NCBI GenBank assembly: GCA_020249025.1
Contig: JADCGM010000034.1
Location: forward strand, 1 to 12,712
Direction of reading: 5' to 3'
DNA from: Alphaproteobacteria bacterium
GTDB taxonomy: Bacteria; Pseudomonadota; Alphaproteobacteria; Sphingomonadales; Sphingomonadaceae
Length of the DNA: 12,712 bases
Positions 1 through 6,304 of the stretch are shown here, piece after piece. The first letter of the stretch is position 1, and every line of letters starts with the position of its first letter. A program made the position numbers and the translations under genes. The notes beneath the pieces are model-generated. The model saw only the letters and a program-made list of their open reading frames with translations, did not search any database and was not told the DNA's origin.

Positions 1-1
1 C

Positions 2-250
2 CTCAGTTCGACCCTGCGTCGGCGTGGGATCGCGATCGAAACCGCGGCTAGCCTTGCGCTGCTCGGCGCGGCGCTGCTGCTCTCCGGCACAGTCGCCGCG
101 CTGAGCGGGAGCCTGATCTATGCGCTGGTGATCGCCTGGGCGCTGTTCGGGATCGCGGTCGCCAACCGCGGCGCGGGCGGCAATGCTACGGTGGGACGTG
201 TCGCGGCGCTGCTGATGCCGGTGGTGCCTTTGCTGGCGGCGGCGGCGTGA
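2..250 (+). CDS. Small integral membrane protein, C-terminal part only
   Basis: An open frame enters from the left edge and stops at TGA 248-250, giving the last 82 residues of a protein whose start lies outside the window. The visible part is almost wholly hydrophobic. Probable membrane spans are residues 10-34, 37-55 (ending in Ala-Asn-Arg) and 66-82, with a short Gly/Asn-rich loop around 58-64 and an Ala-rich end. I do not recognise the family, and no catalytic motif is visible. Its stop overlaps the GTG start of the following hydrolase in a GTGA arrangement, so the two are probably co-transcribed and translationally coupled. The reading frame is supported by the hydrophobic pattern and this coupling, not by a family match. 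Confidence 0.6.
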   Translation, partial: LSSTLRRRGIAIETAASLALLGAALLLSGTVAALSGSLIYALVIAWALFGIAVANRGAGGNATVGRVAALLMPVVPLLAAAA

Positions 251-1110
251 GCGGCGTTGCGCTGCGGACCGTCGCGACGCCGCGCGGGACCTTCACCGTG
301 CGCGAGAGGGGCGCCGCCGACGCGCCTCTGGCGCTGCTGCTCCACGGCTTTCCCGACGACGCCTCGACCTTTGATGCGCTTGCCGATGCGCTCGCCGCGC
401 GGGGTTGGCGCTGCGCCGCGCCCTATCTGCGCGGCTATGCGCCGTCGCCGCTCGACGGCGACCTCGGCCTAAATGGGCTGGCAGACGATCTCCTCGCGAT
501 CGCCGAGGCGCTGTCGCCTGCCGCGCCCGTGGCGTTCGTGGGCCATGACTACGGCGGCCAGATCGGCTGTGCGGCGATGGCGCGTGCGCCGATCCGGTTC
601 GGTCGCGCGGCGCTGCTCGCCGCACCGCATCCAGCCGCCATCGCTGCCAACCTGTGGCGCATCCCGCGCCAATGGTGGCTCAGCCGCTACATCATCGGCT
701 TCCAGTTCGGCGCTCGCGCGGACCGCCGCGTCGCCGACGACGGCTTCGCCTATGTCGACCGGTTGTGGGCGCGCTGGGCCCCCGGTTTCACGCCCGATCC
801 TGCGCATCTGCGCCGCGTCAAGGCGACGCTCGCAGCAAGCATGCCGCAACCGGCGGCGATGTACCGGGCGGGCGGCTTCGACACGCCCGCGTCGCCAATT
901 CCGGTCCCGACGCTCGCGATCGGGGGAACCGCCGACGGCTGCATCGATCCGCGCGTATATCGCGGGCAGGCGGCGCTGTTTCCGCAAGGCTACGAGGAGC
1001 GGCTCATCGACGGCGTCGGGCACTTCCTGCATCTCGAACGGCCAGACGCGGTCGCGATGTTCGTTGCCGATTGGCTGGGCCCCCCTCAGCCGAGGCGGCT
1101 GGCGGGGTGA
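247..1110 (+). CDS. Alpha/beta-fold hydrolase, epoxide-hydrolase-like (Asp nucleophile)
   Basis: A 287-residue alpha/beta hydrolase. The oxyanion-hole motif HGFPDD is at residues 33-38. The nucleophile elbow GHDYGG (99-104) carries Asp101 in place of the Ser of esterases. Asp230 in GGTADG is the likely charge-relay acid, and His259 in GVGHFLHLE is the general base. An Asp-Asp-His triad is the pattern of epoxide hydrolases and haloalkane dehalogenases. The lid sequence AAMYRAGG (203-210) resembles the epoxide hydrolase lid, where a Tyr protonates the epoxide oxygen, so Tyr206 is a candidate; Tyr148 could be the second. No signal peptide is seen, so it is probably cytosolic. The likely reaction is epoxide to diol, but the substrate is unknown. 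It starts at GTG 247, overlapping the stop of the upstream membrane gene. Its last 25 bp overlap the convergent vapC end. Confidence 0.85.
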   Translation: MSGVALRTVATPRGTFTVRERGAADAPLALLLHGFPDDASTFDALADALAARGWRCAAPYLRGYAPSPLDGDLGLNGLADDLLAIAEALSPAAPVAFVGHDYGGQIGCAAMARAPIRFGRAALLAAPHPAAIAANLWRIPRQWWLSRYIIGFQFGARADRRVADDGFAYVDRLWARWAPGFTPDPAHLRRVKATLAASMPQPAAMYRAGGFDTPASPIPVPTLAIGGTADGCIDPRVYRGQAALFPQGYEERLIDGVGHFLHLERPDAVAMFVADWLGPPQPRRLAG

Positions 1111-1496
1111 ATCTCGGCGTCGGTGGCGGCGAAGTCGCGCCCAGTGCAGAGGATCGGGCGGCCGGAGGTGACGGCTGCGCCATAGACCATCAGGTCGAGC
1201 AGATTGAGCTTGCCGCCGTGCCCGTTGCCGGAGCCGAAGCGGGGGTTCGCCGCCACCGCGGCACGCGCGGCCACCTCCGACAACGGCTCAACGCGGATCG
1301 GCCCCGCCAGCAAGTCCTCGATCAAGCCTTCATCGTCGGCATCGAGACGATTGCCGAACCTTGCAGCGACCCGGTGGAACTCGACGAGCACGGGGGACGG
1401 AATGACCCCGGGCTCGCGGAGAAGGGCAGCAAGCATGGGTTCATGGCCCGGCTCACCCCGCGCCACGGCCATCAATGCGGACGTGTCGACGATCAC
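1086..1496 (-). CDS. vapC: VapC-type PIN-domain ribonuclease toxin
   Basis: A 136-residue PIN-domain protein, normal length for VapC, which acts as a Mg2+-dependent endoribonuclease that slows translation by cutting RNA. The acidic active-site residues are visible: Asp4 in MIVDTSAL, Glu39 in PVLVEFHR, Asp101 in KLNLLDLMVYGAA, and Asp121/Asp126 in the TGRDFAATD end motif. The Leu-Asn-x-x-Asp and Gly-x-Asp-Phe motifs are typical of the family. The start is GTG at 1494-1496, overlapping the vapB TGA by 4 nt (GTGA), so toxin translation is probably coupled to antitoxin translation. Its 3' end overlaps the convergent hydrolase gene by 25 bp. All catalytic acids are present, so the toxin looks active. 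The particular RNA target cannot be read from sequence. Confidence 0.92.
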   Translation of the reverse strand: MIVDTSALMAVARGEPGHEPMLAALLREPGVIPSPVLVEFHRVAARFGNRLDADDEGLIEDLLAGPIRVEPLSEVAARAAVAANPRFGSGNGHGGKLNLLDLMVYGAAVTSGRPILCTGRDFAATDAEIHPASRLG

Positions 1497-1756
1497 CGGG
1501 GATTGCCGCGCTCGTCATACTCGCGGGCGTCGAACTCGGCCATGCTGACGGGGCCGAAGCGCGACAGGCGGCGGATGCGGGCTTCGATCCGCGCCCGGCG
1601 CTCGGCCTCGCTATCCGGCGCAGGCGGCACCGGCATCCGGTCGAGCGCCTCCTCGATGACGCGGGCCTGACTGCGGCCGTCGCGCGTGAGCAGCGCCAGC
1701 CGCGCGGCGGCGCGGTCGGAGCGGATGGTGATGGGCTTCTGGGCGCGGCGGTTCAT
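1493..1756 (-). CDS. vapB: VapB-type antitoxin
   Basis: An 87-residue antitoxin. The N-terminal part (about residues 8-41, KPITIRSDRAAARLA then GRSQARVIEEALDRM) has the beta strand and two helices of a small DNA-binding antitoxin domain of the Rv0623/PSK type. A charged linker follows, then the C-terminal REYDERGNPR, matching the toxin-binding tail of the family, usually Tyr-Asp-Glu-His-Gly-Leu-Pro. I place the start at ATG 1754-1756. An upstream in-frame ATG at 1819 would add 21 residues encoded by the operator palindrome and is unlikely. No Shine-Dalgarno sequence precedes the chosen ATG. A promoter -10 box ends 7 nt before it, suggesting a leaderless message. VapB should neutralise VapC and, with it, repress this promoter through the palindrome at 1773-1811. 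Confidence 0.9.
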   Translation of the reverse strand: MNRRAQKPITIRSDRAAARLALLTRDGRSQARVIEEALDRMPVPPAPDSEAERRARIEARIRRLSRFGPVSMAEFDAREYDERGNPR

Positions 1757-1763
1757 GGCCACG

Positions 1764-1792
1764 AAGATAATCCCCTGTGCATGCACGGACAA
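1764..1792 (-). promoter_or_regulatory. Predicted vapBC promoter
   Basis: Read on the minus strand, TTGTCC (1792-1787) and TATCTT (1769-1764) are separated by exactly 17 bp, each matching 4 of 6 consensus bases. Transcription would begin about 7 nt past the -10 box, at or next to the vapB ATG at 1756, so the vapB message would have almost no 5' leader. One operator palindrome lies between the two boxes and the other lies just upstream, so bound VapB-VapC would block RNA polymerase directly. Confidence 0.5.
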
Positions 1793-1811
1793 GCGCCGTG
1801 CATGCACAGGG
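1773..1811. repeat. Perfect inverted repeat, predicted VapBC operator
   Basis: Two 16-bp arms, CCCTGTGCATGCACGG (1773-1788) and its exact reverse complement (1796-1811), flank a 7-bp spacer. Each arm contains the self-palindrome GTGCATGCAC (1777-1786 and 1798-1807), with centres 21 bp apart, two turns of B-DNA. This is what a pair of antitoxin dimers bridged by toxin would recognise on one face of the helix. It lies between the gapR stop and the vapB start, overlapping the predicted vapBC promoter. Confidence 0.8.
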
Positions 1812-1825
1812 CGGTGCAATTCCGC

Positions 1826-2071
1826 TTAGTCCGCCAGCCCGAGCGCGGCCTTGTAGGTGTCGAGGAGGGCTTCCTGCTCCATGCGGGCGTCGCGCTCCAT
1901 CTTCCGGAGACGGACGATCTGGCGCATCGTCTTGACGTCGTAGCCCTGCCCCTTGGCCTCGGCGTAGACGTCCTTGATGTCGTCGGCGATGCCCTTCTTC
2001 TCTTCCTCGAGGCGCTCGATGCGCTCGATGAACAGGCGCAGCTGCTCGGCCGAAACGGTACCCCCCGCCAT
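1826..2071 (-). CDS. gapR: GapR family (DUF2312) nucleoid-associated protein
   Basis: An 81-residue protein with the full DUF2312/GapR signature: LRLFIERIERLEEEKKGI at about 11-28, then DIKDVYAEAKGQGYDVKTMRQIVRLRK, ending in a Glu-rich helix with LLDTYKAALG. GapR is an alphaproteobacterial DNA-binding protein that clamps around overtwisted, AT-rich DNA ahead of replication and transcription and supports topoisomerases; in Caulobacter it affects growth and cell division. It is predicted to be almost all helix, a long coiled coil plus the DNA-clamp helices. A good Shine-Dalgarno AAGGAG (2085-2080) sits 8 nt before the ATG, which fixes the start. The gene follows the DUF1244 gene in the same direction with an 86-bp gap and may be transcribed from it or from its own promoter. 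The length is as expected and nothing is broken. Confidence 0.95.
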   Translation of the reverse strand: MAGGTVSAEQLRLFIERIERLEEEKKGIADDIKDVYAEAKGQGYDVKTMRQIVRLRKMERDARMEQEALLDTYKAALGLAD

Positions 2072-2116
2072 GTGCGGAACTCCTTGTCTGTGCTGTGTGC
2101 GAGTCGTGGAAAGCGG

Positions 2117-2137
2117 CGGACGCTAGTCGCGCGTCCG
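2117..2137 (-). other. Short stem-loop between DUF1244 gene and gapR
   Basis: CGGACGC (2117-2123) and GCGTCCG (2131-2137) form a perfect 7-bp stem around a 7-nt loop, 19 nt past the DUF1244 stop. No T-run follows on the minus strand (the next bases read CCGCTTTCC), so this is not a standard intrinsic terminator. It may be a processing or attenuating hairpin before gapR, or chance in GC-rich DNA. Confidence 0.3.
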
Positions 2138-2156
2138 GGGCGGCGCAAGCGGAGCG

Positions 2157-2489
2157 TCAGCGCCCGCCGCGCGCCGCCCGGTAGGCCTCGTTCTTCGCCA
2201 GCGATGCCTCCATCCGCGCCATCTGTTCAGGTGTGGCGGGGCTCTGGTGCTTCGCCTTGAATTCGGCGGCGGGCATCCCGTAGACCCGCTCGCGCCCGGC
2301 CTCCTTCGACAGCTCGACCCCCGCCTCGGCCGCGGCCTCGTGCAGCCAGTCGCCCAGGCAATTGCGGCAGAAGCCGGCGAGACCCATCAGGTCGATGTTC
2401 TGGGCATCGGTGCGCTGCTGGAGATGATCGACGAGGCGGCGGAAGGCGGCGGCCTCCAGACGTTCGAGCGTGGCCGGATCGAGAGACAT
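2157..2489 (-). CDS. DUF1244 domain-containing protein
   Basis: A 110-residue protein matching the conserved DUF1244 family of proteobacteria, which has no established function. The family core is clear: FRRLVDHLQQRTDAQNIDLM (about 16-35), LAGFCRNCLGDW with the CRNC pair Cys41/Cys44, and the ERVYGMPAAEFKAKHQ segment (67-82). The two Cys could bind a metal or form a disulfide, but this is a guess. The last 28 residues are charged, variable and probably helical. No signal peptide or membrane segment is present. Its start is supported by an AGGGGA Shine-Dalgarno a few bases upstream. It lies upstream of gapR on the same strand and is divergent from pyk, sharing the 116-bp gap 2490-2605. That gap is slightly AT-richer, with TATAGA at 2529-2534, but no convincing -35 partner for it is seen. 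Confidence 0.9.
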   Translation of the reverse strand: MSLDPATLERLEAAAFRRLVDHLQQRTDAQNIDLMGLAGFCRNCLGDWLHEAAAEAGVELSKEAGRERVYGMPAAEFKAKHQSPATPEQMARMEASLAKNEAYRAARGGR

Positions 2490-2605
2490 CGATTCCCCTT
2501 TTGTCGTGTTCGGCGGTAACGAGGCGATTATAGAGCGGCGGGCAAGCCGCCGTCATCCGCGTGAAGCCGTCAGCGTTCAAGCCAGCAGCGTACAAGAAGG
2601 ACATC

Positions 2606-4051
2606 ATGGTCGAACCCCGCCAGCGCAAGGTCCGCATCCTCGCGACGCTCGGACCCGCGTCGAGCAGCAAGGCGATGATCCGCAAGCTGTTCGATGCCGG
2701 CGCCGACGCCTTCCGGGTCAACATGAGCCATGGCACTACCGAGGGGCGGCGCACCCTGATCGACACGGTGCGCGCGGTGGAGAAGGAGGTCGGCCGGCCG
2801 ATCGCCATCCTCGCCGATCTTCAGGGCCCGAAGCTGCGCGTCGGCAAGTTCGCAGACGGCAAGGTGACGCTGGAGAAGGGCCAGCGCTTCCGGTTCGACA
2901 GCGACCCGGCGCCGGGCGACGCCACCCGCACCTGCCTGCCGCACCGCGAGATCTTCCAGTCGATCAAGCCGGGGCAGCGCCTGTTGCTCGACGACGGCAA
3001 GGTGCAAGTGCGCGTCGCGAGCGTCGCCGCCGACGCCATCGAGGTGACGGTCGAGGTCCCGGGCACCCTGTCCGACAACAAGGGGCTCAACGTTCCCGAT
3101 ACGGTGCTGCCGCTGGCGGCGCTGACCGAGAAGGACCGCCGCGATCTCGCCGCCGCGCTCGATGCGCATGTCGACTGGATCGCGCTGTCGTTCGTGCAGC
3201 GTCCCGAGGATGTCGCCGAAGCCCGGCGGCTGATCGGCGGGCGCGCCTCGCTGCTCGCGAAGATCGAGAAGCCGGCGGCGCTCGAACGGCTGCCCGAAAT
3301 CATCGAGCTGGCGGATGCGGTGATGGTCGCGCGCGGCGACCTCGGCGTCGAGCTGCCGCCCGAGCAGGTGCCGCCGGCGCAGAAGCGAATCGTCCAGCTG
3401 GCGCGCGCGGCGGGCAAGCCCGTCGTGGTGGCGACGCAGATGCTCGAATCGATGATCGTCTCGCCCTCGCCGACCCGGGCCGAGGTCTCGGACGTCGCAA
3501 ATGCCATGTACGACGGCGCGGATGCGGTGATGCTGTCCGCCGAGAGCGCGGCCGGCCAGTTCCCGTGCGAGGCGGTGGCGATGATGGACGCCATCGCCCG
3601 TCAGGTGGAGGCCGACCCCAGCCACGACGACCGCATCCACTTCACCGAGATCCTGCCCGAGACGACGACCGCCGATGCGCTGGCGCTCGCCGCCGAGCAG
3701 ATCGGGCGCACCGTCTCGGCGAAGGCGGTGGTGTGCTTCACCACCTCGGGCTCGACCGCGCGCCGCGCCAGCCGCGAGCGCATGCCGGTGCCGATCCTCG
3801 TGCTGACGCCCAAGCTGACGACGGCGCGGCGGCTCGGCCTCGTCTGGGGCGTCCATGCGGTCCACACGCGCGACGTCGCCAACTTCGAGGAGATGATCGC
3901 CAAGTCCAAGCGCATGGCCCTGCGCACCGGGCTGGCGGGCGCGGGCGATCGGCTGATCCTCATGGCGGGCGTGCCGTTCGGAACGCCCGGCTCGACCAAT
4001 GTGCTCCATCTCACCCGGCTGACCGGTGACGAGTTGAAGGCGCACGGCTAG
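2606..4051 (+). CDS. pyk: Pyruvate kinase
   Basis: Converts phosphoenolpyruvate and ADP to pyruvate and ATP, the last step of lower glycolysis and the Entner-Doudoroff route; cytosolic. The 481-residue length is normal. Visible motifs are RVNMSHG (37-43, Arg37, Asn39 and Ser41 for nucleotide and K+ binding), ADLQGPKLRVG (70-80), the B-domain lid (about 80-175, with LLLDDGKV), AKIEK with catalytic Lys219 and metal ligand Glu221, ARGDLGVELP with metal ligand Asp245, ATQMLESM with Thr277, and PTRAEVSDVANAMYDGAD. The C-terminal domain (about 340-481) is complete. I prefer ATG 2606, preceded by AAGGA at 2597-2601. An in-frame GTG at 2561 adds 15 residues without a ribosome-binding site. The stop is 9 bp from the convergent DUF6065-oxygenase stop, and no terminator hairpin with a T-run is seen. 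Confidence 0.97.
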   Translation: MVEPRQRKVRILATLGPASSSKAMIRKLFDAGADAFRVNMSHGTTEGRRTLIDTVRAVEKEVGRPIAILADLQGPKLRVGKFADGKVTLEKGQRFRFDSDPAPGDATRTCLPHREIFQSIKPGQRLLLDDGKVQVRVASVAADAIEVTVEVPGTLSDNKGLNVPDTVLPLAALTEKDRRDLAAALDAHVDWIALSFVQRPEDVAEARRLIGGRASLLAKIEKPAALERLPEIIELADAVMVARGDLGVELPPEQVPPAQKRIVQLARAAGKPVVVATQMLESMIVSPSPTRAEVSDVANAMYDGADAVMLSAESAAGQFPCEAVAMMDAIARQVEADPSHDDRIHFTEILPETTTADALALAAEQIGRTVSAKAVVCFTTSGSTARRASRERMPVPILVLTPKLTTARRLGLVWGVHAVHTRDVANFEEMIAKSKRMALRTGLAGAGDRLILMAGVPFGTPGSTNVLHLTRLTGDELKAHG

Positions 4052-4060
4052 GGGCGCGCG

Positions 4061-5719
4061 TCAGCCTTCTGGGTACGTCCCGAAGACGTCGTTCGGCCAG
4101 AGGAAGTTGGTGTAAGTCAGCATGGTGCTGAAGCTCAGCGACCGCACCTGGTGCCACCACCCGACGGGGATATAGAGCAGGTCGCCGGGGCCGATCTCGA
4201 CGGTGAAGTGGCGCACGTTCGCCGCCTGCGGATGGCGGGCGAGGCAGGCCGGATCCTCTAGATCGTGAACCTCGCTGAAGACATGGCGGTGATGCGCCAT
4301 CTTCGACGACTCGCTGGGCGGAACGAGGACGAGCCGCTTGCGACCGGTGATCTGCGCGAGGAGGTTGTTGGTGAGATCGAAGTGGAGCGGGGTGAAGGTC
4401 CCCTCCGGGCCGATCCACAGCATGCCGCCGCCCGGCGTCAGCACATTGGGGATGTCACCGAGATCCTCGTAGAGCGGCGCGAGCGCGGCGGCGTTGCTGG
4501 CACTGTTGTAGGCGGTCAGATAGGCGTCGTTGCTGCGCGCCTCGGCGATGGCATCGATGAAGGCGTCGAACGGCGCCCTCATCTTGTGCTTGTCCTTCAG
4601 CAGCTCGAAGCGCGGGTCGCCGTTGCGCGCGCCCTGAAACTCGACGAGCGGACTGCCAACGCGCGCCTTCAGATACGCGGGCGTCCAGCGTTCGAGCGCC
4701 GGCCAGCCGGCCAGTGCCCCCTCGATCACACAGGGGCGGCTCGGCGCATAGAAATGCTCGAGGAACTCGTCCGATGACAGATCCGCGACCCGCGGGATGC
4801 CACCGGTCAGCTGCGACAGCGACTGCTGGCGCTGCATGACGTCAAGATACCAGTCGCGGCGCGCGATCACCGTTTCGGGCGGGGGCGGCGGAAAGGCATA
4901 GGTCGGCTTGGGCGGGGCCTTGGCGGGGCCGCGGTCGACAGGACAGGCGGCCGGGCGCTGGTCGGGCGGGCGCGAGTCCTCGAATGGGGCGAGGCGAATC
5001 TTCGACTGATGGTCCTCGGGCCCCGGAGACCCGTCGGGCTGGACGCCGCGGAAATAGAGCTTCTGCCAGGTGTCCGAGGGTGCCTTGGGCCTGGTTTCGG
5101 CCATCCATTTCTGATGCGCGTCGCGTGACTTGCTCCATGCCAGGAAGCTGTCGCGCAGACCGGGCTCCTCGTCGATCGGTCGGATCACCGGCTTCACCCC
5201 GTCGAGCGCGCCGCGCTGGACCGGGAAGAAGAAGCAGAAGGGCTCGCCCTTCTCGAAGCGGACCCAGTGGTTGGGACGCGTGAGCCGCCAGTTCATCGTG
5301 AAGGTGTAGGGCGACCAGTCGGTCTCGATGATGCCGCCGAGCGGCGCGACGCCGTCCTTGGCGTCGTTGGGCGGGCCGCCGACGCAGATGTTCCAACCCG
5401 GCGAGGTGCGGATGATGCCCTCGATGTGGAAGGTGAAGGTGCCATAGCCGAACAGCGACACCGGAATCTGGTGCTCGGTCGAGCCCTCGTCGGCGACGAT
5501 CTCGACCGACTCGACGCCGTTGCCGCCGGTCCAGCGTGCGCGAAAGCCGACCGGGCTGAGAATCTCCCAGCCATGGGCGTTGGCGATGGCGAGCGGCAGG
5601 CAGCGATAGGCGAAGCGGTCGGTCGTCGCTTCCATCCAGTCGCGCTTGGGCGAGGCGGGGCGGATCAGCGGCTCCCAGCCATCGAAGACATAGCAGACGA
5701 GATCGGACGTCGATTCCAC
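4061..5719 (-). CDS. DUF6065 domain fused to FIH/JmjC-like (cupin_8) 2-oxoglutarate oxygenase
   Basis: A 552-residue two-domain protein with no signal peptide. Residues 1 to about 245 match the uncharacterised DUF6065 domain (YVFDGWEPLIRP, RFAYRCLPLAIANAHGWE, GGPPNDAKDGVAPL, TMNWRLTRPNHWVRFEKG, CFFFPVQRG). A proline-rich linker (about 246-285) leads to a cupin_8/JmjC domain (about 290-552). There TPLHFD supplies His446 and Asp448, WWHQV supplies His523 (the Fe(II) triad), and Lys461 sits 15 residues after His446, the spacing of human FIH His199-Lys214. Thr443, Asn452 and Asn538 also align with FIH positions. It is therefore probably a protein, peptide or small-molecule hydroxylase with unknown substrate. 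The start is uncertain. GTG 5719 lies downstream of a possible promoter and has a G-rich site before it; an in-frame TTG at 5764 would add 15 residues. It is convergent with pyk. Confidence 0.85.
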   Translation of the reverse strand: MESTSDLVCYVFDGWEPLIRPASPKRDWMEATTDRFAYRCLPLAIANAHGWEILSPVGFRARWTGGNGVESVEIVADEGSTEHQIPVSLFGYGTFTFHIEGIIRTSPGWNICVGGPPNDAKDGVAPLGGIIETDWSPYTFTMNWRLTRPNHWVRFEKGEPFCFFFPVQRGALDGVKPVIRPIDEEPGLRDSFLAWSKSRDAHQKWMAETRPKAPSDTWQKLYFRGVQPDGSPGPEDHQSKIRLAPFEDSRPPDQRPAACPVDRGPAKAPPKPTYAFPPPPPETVIARRDWYLDVMQRQQSLSQLTGGIPRVADLSSDEFLEHFYAPSRPCVIEGALAGWPALERWTPAYLKARVGSPLVEFQGARNGDPRFELLKDKHKMRAPFDAFIDAIAEARSNDAYLTAYNSASNAAALAPLYEDLGDIPNVLTPGGGMLWIGPEGTFTPLHFDLTNNLLAQITGRKRLVLVPPSESSKMAHHRHVFSEVHDLEDPACLARHPQAANVRHFTVEIGPGDLLYIPVGWWHQVRSLSFSTMLTYTNFLWPNDVFGTYPEG

Positions 5720-5750
5720 GCAAACACCCCGGGACCGTTTCGGATCGGCC

Positions 5751-5781
5751 CGTATAGAAGCCAAGCCGCGTCGCCGCTCAA
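5751..5781 (-). promoter_or_regulatory. Possible promoter of the DUF6065-oxygenase gene
   Basis: On the minus strand, TTGAGC (5781-5776) and TATACG (5756-5751) lie 19 bp apart, upstream of GTG 5719. The spacing is longer than ideal. The predicted transcript would begin near 5744, leaving a leader of about 25 nt, which favours the GTG start over TTG 5764, since that codon would lie upstream of transcription. An imperfect palindrome (CTCAA and TTAAG around a short loop, 5778-5790) overlaps the -35 box. Confidence 0.3.
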
Positions 5782-5814
5782 GCGTTTAAGTGCGCCGCGG
5801 GGGTGCGGTCCGGT

Positions 5815-6159
5815 CTAGTTGTAGTTGTAGATGACCGGGACGACGCCGCGATAGTCGCCCGCCTTCGGCGCCTTCGAACCGGGTGCGAGCCGCAGTTCGA
5901 GCTTGGGTCCGCCGAGCACGGCCGGCGCGTCGCGGATCACCGGTTGCGCCATCAGATCGCCAGCGCCATTGGCCGCGACGAGCAGGATCCGCGACGCGAT
6001 CGAAAGCGACCGCGTCGGCTCGAGATCGGCCAGCTGCGAGCCCGAGGCGCGTGCGCCGGATGGCATCGCGTTCGTCGGGCCGGTGGCGGCCATGGCGGAT
6101 ACGGAACAGGCGGAAAAAGCAACACCCGCCAACGCTGCCCAGATGGTGCTGCGGCGCAT
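5815..6159 (-). CDS. Small secreted protein of unknown function
   Basis: A 114-residue protein starting at ATG 6157-6159, with GAGGGA 6 nt upstream; a longer frame from 6225 lacks such support. The N-terminus is a standard Sec signal peptide: MRRS, a hydrophobic core to about residue 22, and an Ala-Met-Ala cleavage site before Ala25. The mature chain of about 90 residues is Ala/Gly/Pro-rich, has no Cys, and contains RSLSIASRILLVAANGAGD and a C-terminal KAPKAGDYRGVVPVIYNYN. I do not recognise a family. It is presumably periplasmic or surface-exposed. Cys18 within the signal peptide sits in Phe-Ser-Ala-Cys, a poor lipobox, so lipoprotein processing is unlikely. It is divergent from prfC, and the 164-bp gap between them carries two ATGGTTAA boxes that probably regulate one or both genes. 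Confidence 0.75.
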   Translation of the reverse strand: MRRSTIWAALAGVAFSACSVSAMAATGPTNAMPSGARASGSQLADLEPTRSLSIASRILLVAANGAGDLMAQPVIRDAPAVLGGPKLELRLAPGSKAPKAGDYRGVVPVIYNYN

Positions 6160-6205
6160 CGGCTTCCCTCTCGCGACTCGCCCCCCCGGCGAGGTCACGG
6201 GCATA

Positions 6206-6251
6206 ATGGTTAACTTGCTGTTCACATTTGTCGAGTCGCCGGGATGGTTAA
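6206..6251. promoter_or_regulatory. Two identical ATGGTTAA boxes in the divergent intergenic region
   Basis: ATGGTTAA occurs at 6206-6213 and 6244-6251 (TTAACCAT on the minus strand), 38 bp apart, in the gap between the secreted-protein gene and prfC. In DNA this GC-rich an AT-rich octamer should be rare, so two copies here suggest a binding site. The sequence resembles the TTAACCAT half-site linked to the cell-cycle regulator CtrA in some alphaproteobacteria. One GANTC (CcrM methylation) sequence lies between the boxes (6233-6237) and another nearby at 6175-6179. That CtrA uses these sites is an inference. Confidence 0.45.
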
Positions 6252-6304
6252 TGCCCCCCTCTTGCGGGCCATCCGACGGCGGGAATCGCCATTGCGGCGC
6301 ATCT

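Noticed and set aside
1757..1819. Upstream in-frame ATG extending vapB by 21 residues
   Set aside because: The extension would be encoded by the operator palindrome and promoter, and homologous antitoxins begin near the KPITI strand.
2101..2105. GANTC methylation site upstream of gapR as a cell-cycle signal
   Set aside because: A single GANTC is expected often by chance in a window this size, so it is not evidence alone.
2561..2605. GTG start extending pyruvate kinase by 15 residues
   Set aside because: It has no ribosome-binding site; ATG 2606 has AAGGA upstream and gives a family-like N-terminus.
2470..4029. Plus-strand frame of 519 codons and a minus-strand frame of 491 codons across pyk
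   Set aside because: Both overlap the pyruvate kinase gene, whose motifs are complete. The alternative products are low-complexity and Arg-rich.
4052..4060. Terminator between the convergent pyk and oxygenase genes
   Set aside because: Only 9 bp separate the stops and I find no stem followed by a T-run near either end. The same holds for 8351-8359.
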